Source: Prorocentrum cordatum (taxonomy: Eukaryota > Sar > Dinophyceae > Prorocentrales > Prorocentraceae). Taken from it: 55,930 nucleotides of DNA. Below are positions 39,094-48,300 of this stretch, piece by piece (within the stretch, counting starts at the first letter, position 1; each line of letters begins with the position of its first letter). Where the stretch lies: the NCBI GenBank assembly GCA_963575745.1, contig CAUYUJ010003551.1, forward strand, positions 22,172-78,101. Reading direction: 5' to 3'. The notes under the pieces are model-generated. The model was not told the DNA's origin. It ran no database searches and saw nothing but the letters and a program-made list of their open reading frames with translations. The position numbers and the translations under genes are program-made.

Positions 39094-40164
39094 ATGCCAG
39101 CACGCGGCAAGGCATCGCCCCCGCCACCCCCGGCCCCGTGCGATGGCCCGTGGGAGATTCTGCCGGATCCGCCCGCACCGACTCCTCAGCCAGGTGTCGA
39201 CGTGGTCTTTGAGCAGGCTCACCTCGAAGACATCCGCCGTACACCAGGGATGGGCGGCAAGACCGCCTGCCAGTGGCAGCGCGCGCTGCGCGCCGAGTGC
39301 ATTGTCAACAACTTGTCGTTCAAAGACGTAACAAACGACCCGTCCTACGACTGGAAGCAACTGCTTCGGTCTGCCGCTCCGGGTTTCGCTGAGCGCATAA
39401 TCGGGCAGGGCATCGCCCAGGTTCTCTTTCGCATCATCGAGACAGAGCGCGACCCTAACTACTCCAACACGGATGGCCACGGCAGGCACTTCTTCGAGTT
39501 CCGTCGTGCAGACGGTTCAGCCATGCGCCTGCATTACCATAAGAACGGCCGACCCGATGAGCCCACCTATGTCGGTCCACCACGCGCCGTTGCTCAGCCT
39601 GCCGTGCCTGAGCCTGGCGCTGCTCAGCCTCATGTTCCTCGTGGCGGCGCTGCTCAGACTGCCGTGCCTGACGGTGGCGCTGCTCAGCCTGCCGAGACTG
39701 GCGGTGATGCCCCACTGCTCTTCACACAGGAGCACCTGCAAGAGGCAGCCTGCTCGCGCCAGATTGTGGGCCGCGACGAAGCCAGCGCCGCTCTCCAATC
39801 GCTGTTGCACTACCACCATGGCGAGACTGCCCCAGGTGCTGTTGACATCACCGATGGCTCAGCATTTGACTGGCTTCGATGGGTGGCACATATCGAAGGT
39901 GCGCGCGACGTCATCCGCAATGGCGTCCACAGGGTCTACGCTGTCCGCTGGAATCCGCACTGGGCTCCAGAGGCCGTCTTCTGCTACGGCAACAACACCT
40001 ACAGCACACTGGTGCCCCGCAAATCGCGCTACACAGGCTCGTGGAGCCACGCGCGAATTGTGACTCACCGGAACGCCAATTGGGTGACCGAACCGTTGCT
40101 ATCTGCGGCCCCTGTGGCAGCTACGCCGTGGCTGGTGTTGCGGGATCAAATAACCTGGGAGTGA
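39094..40164 (+). CDS. 356-aa protein with an internal duplication, SL-marked
   Basis: First in-frame ATG (ACAATGC) after the two leader relicts. The protein has a Pro-rich N-terminus, then two related segments of about 105 residues. One is residues about 45-150 (FEQAHLEDIRRTPGMGGKTA ... DWKQLLRSAAPGFAERIIGQG ... RHFFEFRRADG). The other is about 210-330 (FTQEHLQEAACSRQIVGRDE ... DWLRWVAHIEGARDVIRNGV ... EAVFCYGNNTY). They are joined by a linker with GAAQPH, GAAQTA and GAAQPA, close relatives of GASQPA. The segment is not a domain I recognise. The repeat suggests a binding module used twice. A continuation in another frame (40236-40487) may be a further exon. Confidence 0.6.
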   Translation: MPARGKASPPPPPAPCDGPWEILPDPPAPTPQPGVDVVFEQAHLEDIRRTPGMGGKTACQWQRALRAECIVNNLSFKDVTNDPSYDWKQLLRSAAPGFAERIIGQGIAQVLFRIIETERDPNYSNTDGHGRHFFEFRRADGSAMRLHYHKNGRPDEPTYVGPPRAVAQPAVPEPGAAQPHVPRGGAAQTAVPDGGAAQPAETGGDAPLLFTQEHLQEAACSRQIVGRDEASAALQSLLHYHHGETAPGAVDITDGSAFDWLRWVAHIEGARDVIRNGVHRVYAVRWNPHWAPEAVFCYGNNTYSTLVPRKSRYTGSWSHARIVTHRNANWVTEPLLSAAPVAATPWLVLRDQITWE

Positions 40165-40235
40165 TCTCTGGCAAACGAGATGTGGTGCTTCTCAGCCTGC
40201 ACTCATGTGACACGCAATGCCGTGCCCTGCAATCG

Positions 40236-40487
40236 CGTGGTGTTTCTCAGCCTGCACTCGCAGGTCCTTCGGAGGTCAATTGTTATGAGTTCGGCACGGT
40301 CTCGGTCAAGTACAGCGTGCTGTGGGGATCCCGAGATGGGGCCTGGCTCAAGGTGCTCAAGACGTACTGGAGTGTCCCAGAGCCGGAGTGCCAGCTGATC
40401 CTCGGGAGTTGGAACGGCATTTTCAGGCCGTGGCCGGACACGTTCTGGATCAGGACGGGGGGGTCCGAGCCCGAGATGGAGTGCTAG
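40236..40487 (+). other. Candidate 3' exon of the preceding gene
   Basis: An open + frame reads GVSQPALAGPSEVN, then a protein-like stretch (VSVKYSVLWGSRDGAWLKVL ... LILGSWNGIFRPWPDTFWIR) ending at TAG. Composition and the in-frame SQPA make it look coding, but it lies past the TGA at 40164 in a different phase. An intron or a frameshift would be needed. Confidence 0.4.
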
Positions 40488-40929
40488 CGCTCTGCAGTAC
40501 AAGTGCTTTTCAGCATGCGACATCCTGCGGTGCTTCTCAGCCTGCAGGGTTCGCAGCGTGCGGTTTGCAATGCATTCCTTTTCAGTATGCGAGTTCCTGC
40601 GGTGTTTCTCAGGTTGCAGGGCTCCGAGGCTCTTCGCTTCGATGCCAATGTTTTCAGACACCGTAGCTCCGTTCCGTAAACATCTTCCAAGAGCCGCTCG
40701 CAACCTTTTGCAGCTGGCGGTCTGCAGACGTAGTCTGTCTCAGCATGCGAGCTCCCGCACGCTTCGCCGGCTTTTGCTGCGCGGACAATTTTCTCACACA
40801 CGTCAGCGCCGTTTGTAGGCGTCAGAAAAACATGTAGACATTCACGAAGGGCTCAGTCTGTATATCGTCACATCATTACATACGCAGTCGTCGAACACAT
40901 CGGTGTACATTCAGCGCTTTGTCCTTCTA
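40488..40929 (+). repeat. Shared 3' flank, partner at 37690-38132
   Basis: Begins immediately after the TAG at 40485-40487. Only a handful of differences from the partner were seen. Confidence 0.85.
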
Positions 40930-40941
40930 GCTGGGTCGCTT

Positions 40942-41413
40942 CGTGCTGAGGCTGAGGCTGATGCAGGCTGAGGCTGAGGCAGGCTGAGGCTGAGGCCGAG
41001 GCCGACGGCAGACTGAGGCTGAGGCTGAAGCAGGCTGAGGCTGAGGCAGAGGCAGGCTGAGGCTGAGGCTGAGGCTGAGGCAGGCTGATGCTGAGGCAGG
41101 CTGAGGCTGAGGCTGAGGCTGATGCAGGCTGAGGCTGAGGCAGGCTGAGGCTGAGGCCGAGGCCGAAGGCAGACTGATGCTGAGGCTGAAGCAGGCTGAG
41201 GCTGAGGCTGAGGCAGGCTGAGGCTGAGGCTGAGGCTGAGGCTGAGGCTGAGGCAGGCTGAGGCTGAGGCTGTGACTGCGACTGCCGTTGCCACTGCGAC
41301 TGTCATCGCGAATGCGACTACGACTGCGAGAACAGCAGAATTCTACAACTGGATTCTCATCTGAATCTTAAGGGGAATGCTTTCAGATATGCTTCTACAC
41401 ATCGCTGTTAGGT
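40942..41413 (+). mobile_element. Composite element, right part (copy C0)
   Basis: A GCTGAG hexanucleotide array (40942-41270) replaces the purine tract. The right block (TGTGACTGCGACTGCCGTTG ... CTTCTACACATCGC) and the right terminal repeat TCGCTGTTAGGT (41402-41413) follow. The left part is missing. Confidence 0.65.
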
Positions 41414-41431
41414 TGCTTTGCCGGGATAATT
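41414..41431 (+). repeat. 18-bp direct repeat flanking copy C
   Basis: TGCTTTGCCGGGATAATT stands between C0 and C and is repeated exactly at 42898-42915, after copy C. It is either a long target-site duplication or part of the element's end in a head-to-tail array. Confidence 0.7.
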
Positions 41432-42897
41432 ACCTAACAGCGAAGACTGATAGGTTTCTAGTAGTGTCAAAAGAGGTCACAGATCACTCCACAGGGGGGT
41501 CCGGGCAGGTGTTGGGAGTTGCCGGGCGGGCCTGTGCCGAGCTCGTTTTTCACCAACAGTCACACACTTCGTGCTCTTCGAGTTCCCAGAACTCCATTCC
41601 CAGGCTCATTCTGAAAAACCGGATGCAACAGTCACACACTTCGTGCTCTTCGAGATCCCAGAACGCCATTCCCTCCCGGGCCACATTTAGGATGGGCCGG
41701 ATGCACACAGTCACACACCTTCGTGCTCTTCGAGTCCCAGAACTCCATTCCCGGGCCACATTTTGGATACCCGGAGCCAACTGTAGGCCACTTCGTGCTT
41801 CCCAGAACTCCATTCCCGGGCCACATTTTGAATGCCCGGAGCCAACTGTAGGCCACTTCGTGCTCTTCGAGTTCCCAGAACTCCATTCCCGGGCCACATT
41901 TTGAATGCCCGTAGCCCACTGTAGGCAACTTCGTGCTCTTCGACTTCCCAGAACTTCCACTCCTGGGCCACATTTTCAGCAGGGGCAAGAGCACGACGAG
42001 GAGGAGGACGAGCAAGACCAGGAGGACGAGGACGAGCAGGAGCAGGACGAGGAGCAGGAGGAGCAGGAGAAGAAGGACGAGCAGGAGAAGGAGGAGGACG
42101 AGCAGGAGGAGGAAGACGACCAGGAGGAGGAGGACGACCAGGAAGAGGAGGAGGAGGAGGAGGGGAGGGGGAGGAGTACCAGGAGGAGGAGGAGGAGGAG
42201 GAGGAGGAGGAGGAGGAGGAGGAGGAAGAGGAGGAGGAGGAGGAGGAGGACGAGGACGAGGAGGAGGAGGAGGAGGGGGGGGGAGAGTACCAGGAGGAGG
42301 AGAACGAGGACCACCAGGAGGAGGAGGAGGAGGAGGAGGAGGAGGAGGAGGAGAGAACACCAGGAGGAGAAGGACGAGCAAGACGAGGAGGACGAGAACG
42401 AGGACGACCAGGAAGAGGAGGAGGAGGAGGAGGAGGAGGGGAGGGGGAGGACTACCAGGAGGAGGAGGAGGAGGAGGAGGAGGAAGAGGAGGAGGAGGAC
42501 GAGGAGGAGGAGGAGGAGGAGGACGAGGAGGAGGAGGGGGGGGGAGAGCACCAGGAGGAGGAGAACGAGGACCACCAGGAGGAGGAGGAGGAGGAGGAGG
42601 AGGAGGAGGGGGAGGAGGAGAGAGCACCAGGAGGAGGAGGACGAGCAAGACGAGGAGGACGAGAACGAGGACGAGCAGGAGGAAGAGGAGGAGGAGGAGG
42701 AGGAGCAGGAGAAAGAGGAGGAGGAGGAGGAGGAGGCAGGCTGAGGCTGAGGCTGTGACTGCGACTGCCGTTGCCGCTGCGACTGTCAATCGCGAATGCG
42801 ACTACGACTGCGAGAACAGCAGAATTCGACAACTGGATTTTCATCTGAATCTTAAGGGGAATGCTTTCAGATATGCTTCTACACATCGCTGTTAGGT
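41432..42897 (+). mobile_element. Composite repeat element, copy C (complete, 1466 bp)
   Basis: Bounded by ACCTAACAGCGA (41432-41443) and its exact reverse complement TCGCTGTTAGGT (42886-42897). Contents: left block, 73-bp satellite (41560-41975), GGA/GAC purine tract (41985-42740) and right block (42741-42885). No transposase. It has the form of a non-autonomous DNA transposon built mostly of tandem repeats. Confidence 0.75.
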
Positions 42898-42915
42898 TGC
42901 TTTGCCGGGATAATT

Positions 42916-43300
42916 TTTTGACCAGACCCGTTCGACCCGAGACTCACGGAGTAGGGGAACAGGTCCGGGTCGTGTCTTGGCGGGACTTGGGGCCTGCTGA
43001 GGTCGTCTTCGCCTCTTGATCGTTCTCGATCGTGGGCCCGATGGTCCTCGGAGGTCACCGACCTCATCTTTCATGCCGATGTCGCGCTTCGGTTGGCTTT
43101 TGCAGGCCCATGGGGCTCGAAATGGGCCCTGGGGCCCACAGACGAGGTGTCGTGAGTCACGGAGAACTTATGGCAAAGCGAGTATGTTGAAGGAGCCTGG
43201 GAACTTCCGTGGATGTCCGGGTATTTCCCTGAGCCTGCCGAAAGCCGCCGAAAACGATTAAAAACAAGTGGCTCCGAAAAATCACCGCCGCCTTCGTCCC
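42916..43300. other. Spacer without recognised gene
   Basis: Unique sequence with a small inverted repeat (GATCGTTCTCGATC near 43017). No supported gene. Confidence 0.4.
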
Positions 43301-43309
43301 CGTCGTAAC

Positions 43310-43314
43310 TGCCG

Positions 43315-43397
<83 letters not shown>

Positions 43398-43490
43398 TCC
43401 GTCGTTGCCGCAGGCGTCGTCGCCACCGTCGTTGCCGGCGGGGTCGTTGTCGTCGCCGTCGCCGTCGTCGTCTTTGTCGTCGTCGTTGCC
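43310..43490. repeat. GTC microsatellite
   Basis: An almost pure GTC run (about 43316-43396) and then an interrupted tract. Frames read poly-Arg, poly-Ser and poly-Val on +, and poly-Asp or poly-Thr on -. Confidence 0.95.
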
Positions 43491-43519
43491 GCCGCCACTG
43501 TCGTTTTCTCGTGGGAGTC

Positions 43520-44065
43520 CCTCGGGGGCCGTTTGGGAGCCTCTGGGGGTCTTTTTGGGGCTCCCAGAAAGCCTCTTGGGAACTCCCTTGGGCGTCTTGG
43601 GGGCCTCTTGGGGGCCTCTTTGGGGGCCTCTTGGCGCACTCTTAGGGCCCCCTGGGGCTCCTGGGGGCGGAAAGGCAGATCTTCTGAAGTTTTGGTCGCC
43701 CTCTTGGGCCCCTCTTGGTGCTGTCTTGGAGCCTCTTGGGCCGTCTGGGGAGCATATTGGGCCGTCTAGAGGCCGTTTTGGGCCGTCTTGGAGCCGTCTT
43801 GGGAGCCCCTTGGGCCGTCTTGGGGCAGTCGTTGAGGCCTCTTCAGCCGTCTTGGAGCGTCGTGAAGCCAAAAAGGCGAGAATGCCAAAAACATCAGAAA
43901 AACAAAATAGAAAATCAATGATTTTGGCATCTCGAGATCCTCTTGGGAGGCCTCTTGGAGGGCTCTTGGGCCGTCTTGGCGGCCTCTTTGGCCGTGTTGG
44001 GGCCATCTTCGGCGTCTTGGCGCCATCTTTGGGCGTCATAAGGCCCTCTGGGGCCGTCTTGGCGA
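43520..44065 (-). repeat. CCAAGA composite repeat (minus orientation) with core
   Basis: CTTGGGCCGTCTTGGAGCC units with the AT-rich core at about 43851-43935 (GAAGCCAAAAAGGCGAGAAT on +). Confidence 0.8.
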
Positions 44066-44097
44066 GGCTGCTAGTACTGATACCAATTGTTATCGGG

Positions 44098-44135
44098 GCG
44101 AGGTGAAAAGACTCACGTGGGTCTTTTCAACTCGC
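44098..44135. repeat. Hairpin GCGAGGTGAAAAGAC, copy 1
   Basis: GCGAGGTGAAAAGAC pairs with GTCTTTTCAACTCGC across TCACGTGG, with one mismatch. Directly followed by the CATAGC repeat. Confidence 0.7.
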
Positions 44136-44310
44136 ATAACATAGCATTGCATAGCATTGCACTGCATTGCATTGCATAGCATTTCATAGCGCAGCATAGC
44201 ATCGCATAACATACCAGAGCTTAGCATAGCATAGCGCAGCATAGCATATCATAGCATCGCACAGCATAGCATAGCGCAGCATAGCATCGCATAGCATAGC
44301 ATAGCTTACC
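44136..44310 (+). repeat. GCATAGCATA pentamer satellite
   Basis: AGCAT pentamers in register with few changes. The same family as 18115-18770. Confidence 0.9.
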
Positions 44311-44358
44311 GTATCCAAGCACAGTTTACTACTACTGCTCTCCGGGGCTGTTTCCGGG

Positions 44359-44396
44359 GCGAGGTGAAAAGACTCACGTGGGTCGTTTCACCTCGC
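44359..44396. repeat. Hairpin GCGAGGTGAAAAGAC, copy 2
   Basis: Same hairpin 261 bp further on, with its single mismatch at another position (GTCGTTTCACCTCGC), again directly followed by the pentamer satellite. Confidence 0.7.
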
Positions 44397-44545
44397 ATAG
44401 CATGGCATAGCATAGCATAGCATAGCATAGCATAGCACAGCATAGTATAGCATAGCGCAGCATGGCATCGCATAACATAGCATAGCTTAGCATAGCATGG
44501 CGCAGCATAACATAGCATAGCATCGCATATCATAGCATAGCATGC
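44397..44545 (+). repeat. GCATAGCATA pentamer satellite
   Basis: Second block, behind the second hairpin. Confidence 0.9.
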
Positions 44546-44559
44546 TATCTTGAGGTATC

Positions 44560-44660
44560 TTGAGTCATCGAGGGCTATCTTGAGCGATCTTGGCGGTCAC
44601 CTTGAGCTCTCTTGGGCCCTCTTGGCGCCATCTTGGGCCATCTTGGGCGCCCTGACGACC
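44560..44660 (-). repeat. CCAAGA-type repeat (minus orientation)
   Basis: ATCTTGAGCGATCTTGGCGG-like units that end near CGCGAAACGGCC. That word also occurs at about 29432-29443 (CGCGAAACGGCC), next to GTCCAGGTCCAGGGG. Confidence 0.6.
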
Positions 44661-44764
44661 CGCGAAACGGCCTCTCCAGGTCCAGGGGTAGGGGGTAGGG
44701 GGAGGGGTAAACCCCTCCCCGAAGGGGAAGAAGGGGGTTGAGGACAGAGAGGGCTCTCTAAACC

Positions 44765-45235
44765 ACTCACGCCCAGAGGGCTGGTGGGATTTGGAGAGGG
44801 AGAGATGGGCAGAGGGAGGGCTTGGGAGAGGGAGAGATGGGGAGAGGGATGCATTTGGAGAGAGATGCATTTGGAGAGGGAGGGATTAGGAGAGAAAGGG
44901 ATTGGGAGCGGAAGGGATTGGGAGGGAGAGGGAGTGGGAGAGGGAGGGATTGGGAGAAGGAGGGATGGGGAGAGGGAGGGATTGGGAGAGGGAAGGGCTT
45001 GGGAGAGGGAAAGGATTGAGAGAGGGAGGGCTTGGGAGAGGGAGGGATTGGGAGGAGGCATGCATTGGGAGGAGGCATGCATTGGGAGAGGGAGGGATTA
45101 GTAGAGGGAGGGATTAGTAGAGGGAGGGATTGGGAGAGGGGTGCATGTGGAGATGGAGGTATTGGGAGAGGGAGGGGGTGGGAGAGGGAGGGCTGGGGGG
45201 AGAGAGGGATTGGGAAGGGGAGGGATTGGGAGGAG
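44765..45235 (+). repeat. GGGAGAGGGAGGGATT minisatellite
   Basis: Units of about 18-21 bp rich in GGGAG, over 450 bp, ending about 100 bp before the ATG of the next gene. Strong purine strand bias. Confidence 0.9.
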
Positions 45236-45342
45236 TGGGGAACAGTTTACTTCTCGACCGCGCGCACTCAAGCCACCAGTGGCTGTTTCTGCTTCTGCCG
45301 GGACCCCGCCCTGGGCCGAGGGCGCGAGCGGCGGCGGAAGCC

Positions 45343-48300
45343 ATGGCGAAACGGTTGCCGACTTACCGTGAAAGACGTGGGGTGCCGACTGTCCGTATCA
45401 GTTGTGGGGTGCCGACTTCCCGTAAAGTCGCGGGCTGCCGACTTGCCGTAAAGTCGAGGTGCCGATTGGCACTTAGCGGGTATAACCCGTGCCCTCCGGG
45501 GCGTCCCCGAAAGGGGTTACTTCTGCAAAGTTGGTTGTCAAATGGTGGTGGTGGATGTTGTAGTGGTGATGGGCTTATTGGCAGCCTCCGCCGTCGCGAT
45601 GAAGCGTCTGGTCAAGGTGGTCGCGACGTTTGTGGTACGGCTGCCGTCCGCCGTCGTGTTATTGGCGTTGCTGTTTCCCGTCGTGGTGGTGGGGCAGCGG
45701 GGTCGCACAGTCGCACGGGCGGTGCTGATGGCCACAAGCGTGGGCGTCGTGCCGTTGCCGCGTGGGCCTGCCACTGCTGGGGTGGAGGCGCCGTTCGCGG
45801 TAGCCTTTGCGGGGTTTGCCTTTGCTGTCGGGGTGGCAGTGCTGGTCGCCGTCGCGATGTTCGGAATGGTGTTTCTGCACGCCGCCGTCGTGATGGTAGC
45901 GGTACTGACAGCTGCCGTCGTTGTCCTGGTGCTGGTTGCTGCCTTTGCGGTGGCGTTGTGGGTCGTGGCCTGGGCGTTGGGTGCAATGGTGGCGTTGGGT
46001 GCGATCGGGGTAATGATGTTGTTGGCTGCTGCCGTCGAAGCGGCGGCGTCGGTCCCAGCTGCGGTTTGCTTAGTGCCATGGTTGTTGATAGCGTGCGCGG
46101 AGGCGGTTGCAGGTGCCGTTGTGAGCTATCTTCACTCACGAAACGTTTTCGTTGTCATTGGCAGGTGCGTTCGCGTGGCGAGCGTATGACGGGGCGGAAC
46201 GCGCGCTCGGAGGAGCGGCGCGCGCGTGCGACCGGAAACGTTATACCCGCGGGGCACGAATTCCCCGACTCTCGTGGACACGTGCCCGTCTACGTCGACA
46301 TAGCGAACCTCGAGAATTCTCTTGACGCTCGCACCGCCGCTTGCAGTAGCACGGCGCTGACCACCGCCGCTGTGCTCGACGCACCTCTCCCGGTTGTGTC
46401 GTTTCGGCGCTTCGGGTCTGGTCGCGGATACGTTGTCAGTCTGTGTTGTCGTAGAAGGGGGAAACGCTCGCAAATTTTGAGATTTCCGTTTCGGAGCGGT
46501 GGTTTTCGTTGTGGTTCTGTCGCCGGTCAGTGGCGCGGTGGGCCGTTCCGGCGCGGCGGGTCTCGTCGCGGTAACGTTGTCGGTCAGTGTCGGCGTAGAA
46601 GGGCGGAACGCTCGCAAATTTTGAAATTGCCGTTTCGGAGTGGTGGCTGTCGTCGCGGGTATGCTGCCGGTCAATGGCGCGGAGTCCTGTTTCGGCGCGG
46701 CGGTTCTCGTCGTGGTTACGTTGTCGGTCTGTGTTGTCGTAGAAGTTGGAAACGCTCGCCAAGTGTGGCATTGTCTATTCGGCGCGGTGGTTCTCGGCGC
46801 GGTGATGCTGCTGGTCAGTGGCGCGGTGTCAGGCGTTCACGTCGCGGTGTCGTCGGCGTCCGCTGTCGTAGAGGTGCGCGTAATGTTCGCTGCCGCCGCC
46901 GGGTTTCTTGCAATGCGCATCGAAAGCGCTGTTCTTCGAGAACTCTGGGCTGTGCTGGCGGAGGTGTTTGTGGTCATGTTATCAGCTGCTGTTTTTGGAT
47001 TGGAGCTGCCCGCGATCGCCCTGCTCGGCGTCGTAGGTTTGTCGGAAGGCGTAAATGGAGCGGCGCTGTGAACTGCCGTCGTCTGTCCGGCTCTGCGCGC
47101 CATGGACGTCTTAGCGTCGCCAGGAAAGGAGGCAGCGCCTGTGACTGTCGGAGCCCCGCAGCGCGGACGGGCGATGCCCAGAAGCGAAGCACGTGCACGG
47201 CGGTGATGAAATCACCAAGTCGGAACAATTCGGCGCGAAGGCAGACAGCGCACGTCGTCGACGCTTCGTTCTTCGACGTGTTACGCACCATCGTTTTTGT
47301 TGGTCTCGGTCATGCTTCGAATCCGTCTGGGTTGCGGCGTATCGCGACGTGGGTGTCGGGCCGCGAAGCACGCCGCGTGGGGCGCGCCCGCGCAGCTCGC
47401 GCGCGGCTGTCGCCAGGGAGTGGCGCGATCAGAAAGGTGCGCTGGCATGGTGGGGGTAGCGACGAGTGTGACGAGGGCGTCGCGACATGCGCAAGGAGCT
47501 GTGGTGTGTCCTTCGAGACCATCGGTGATGGAATGCTCCTCATGGTTGTCGCGTGGACGGCGTGCGTGACGTGCGCACCGACGACCTCTGTGGCGACCCT
47601 GGCGGCAGACGACGCAACCGTGGGGCCTTGGGAGAACAAGTGCTTGCAAGATGCGGTAGCGCGTATGCAGCGCGGTCGTTGGCACCGCGAAGCTTTGCGT
47701 TTTTTTGCGACTGAGTGCGCCAATCATACATGGTCCGGTGTGGGCGGGGCGTGTCGGGTGGAAGAACAGAACGTGGACGCGGTCCAGCGGTGGTTGTGCC
47801 AGCACAAGGCTTTCGCATGGGTGTACGAGGCCGAACACGTCGCGGATTTTCTGGTGGAGGGATCCCTTTGGAGGTGGCGGTTGGGGGATGCGGATGGCCG
47901 CTGCGTCGGATCGGCCGTTTGGTTATCCGAAGGACATGTAGTTCGCGTCGCACATGGGCACGGTTCGTTGAAAGGGTCGGAGGGAGATCCGGTGCAGGCC
48001 CCGTGGCGACGTCACGCGGCTGGCGCCACTCGCGGCAGCAAAGACTTGGCGCCGGCGGCAAGCAGCCGCGCGAGCGCGAGTGCCGAGTCGACAGAGACGG
48101 GTTACAAATCCAGGCAGGCGGCGGCCGCTGCCGAGGCGCGTCGGGAAGCTGAGAGAGAACGCGGCGTCGGACCCGATGCGGCGGCTCAGCTTGAGCAGCA
48201 ATCAGCAGCGTATGCCTCCTCGCGTCCGGACGAGAGCGCTGAAGTTTTGGGATGCCGACGTCGCAGGAAGCTGCGCCAAGACTTCAAGAGAAGACGCAAC

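Larger units (their letters stand above)
35457..40545 (+). repeat. Dispersed 18-bp repeat CGGTGCTTCTCAGCCTGC
   Basis: Exact or near-exact copies start at 35457, 35484, 35817, 36978, 37580, 37658, 37731, 38386, 39067 (one change), 40183 (one change), 40236 (changes) and 40528, with worn copies at 37804 and 40601. Four lie in the EEP-like gene, all in the phase encoding GASQPA. The others lie in 5' and 3' flanks. Related GGCGCTGCTCAGCCT sequences occur in the second gene. I saw none outside this 5-kb stretch. Confidence 0.85.

Noticed and set aside
41632-42895. Long frames on both strands in the purine tract of copy C (poly-Leu/Pro, poly-Arg/Glu)
   Set aside because: Triplet-repeat artefacts, as also at 33808-34783 and 7094-7480.
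45130-45342. Earlier start for the USP frame within the GGGAG minisatellite
   Set aside because: No ATG there. The frame is open only through repeat sequence.
45542-46189. 215-codon hydrophobic Val/Ala-rich + frame overlapping the USP frame
   Set aside because: Caused by GTC/GTG-rich composition and repeats. The USP frame continues through the same DNA into a real domain.
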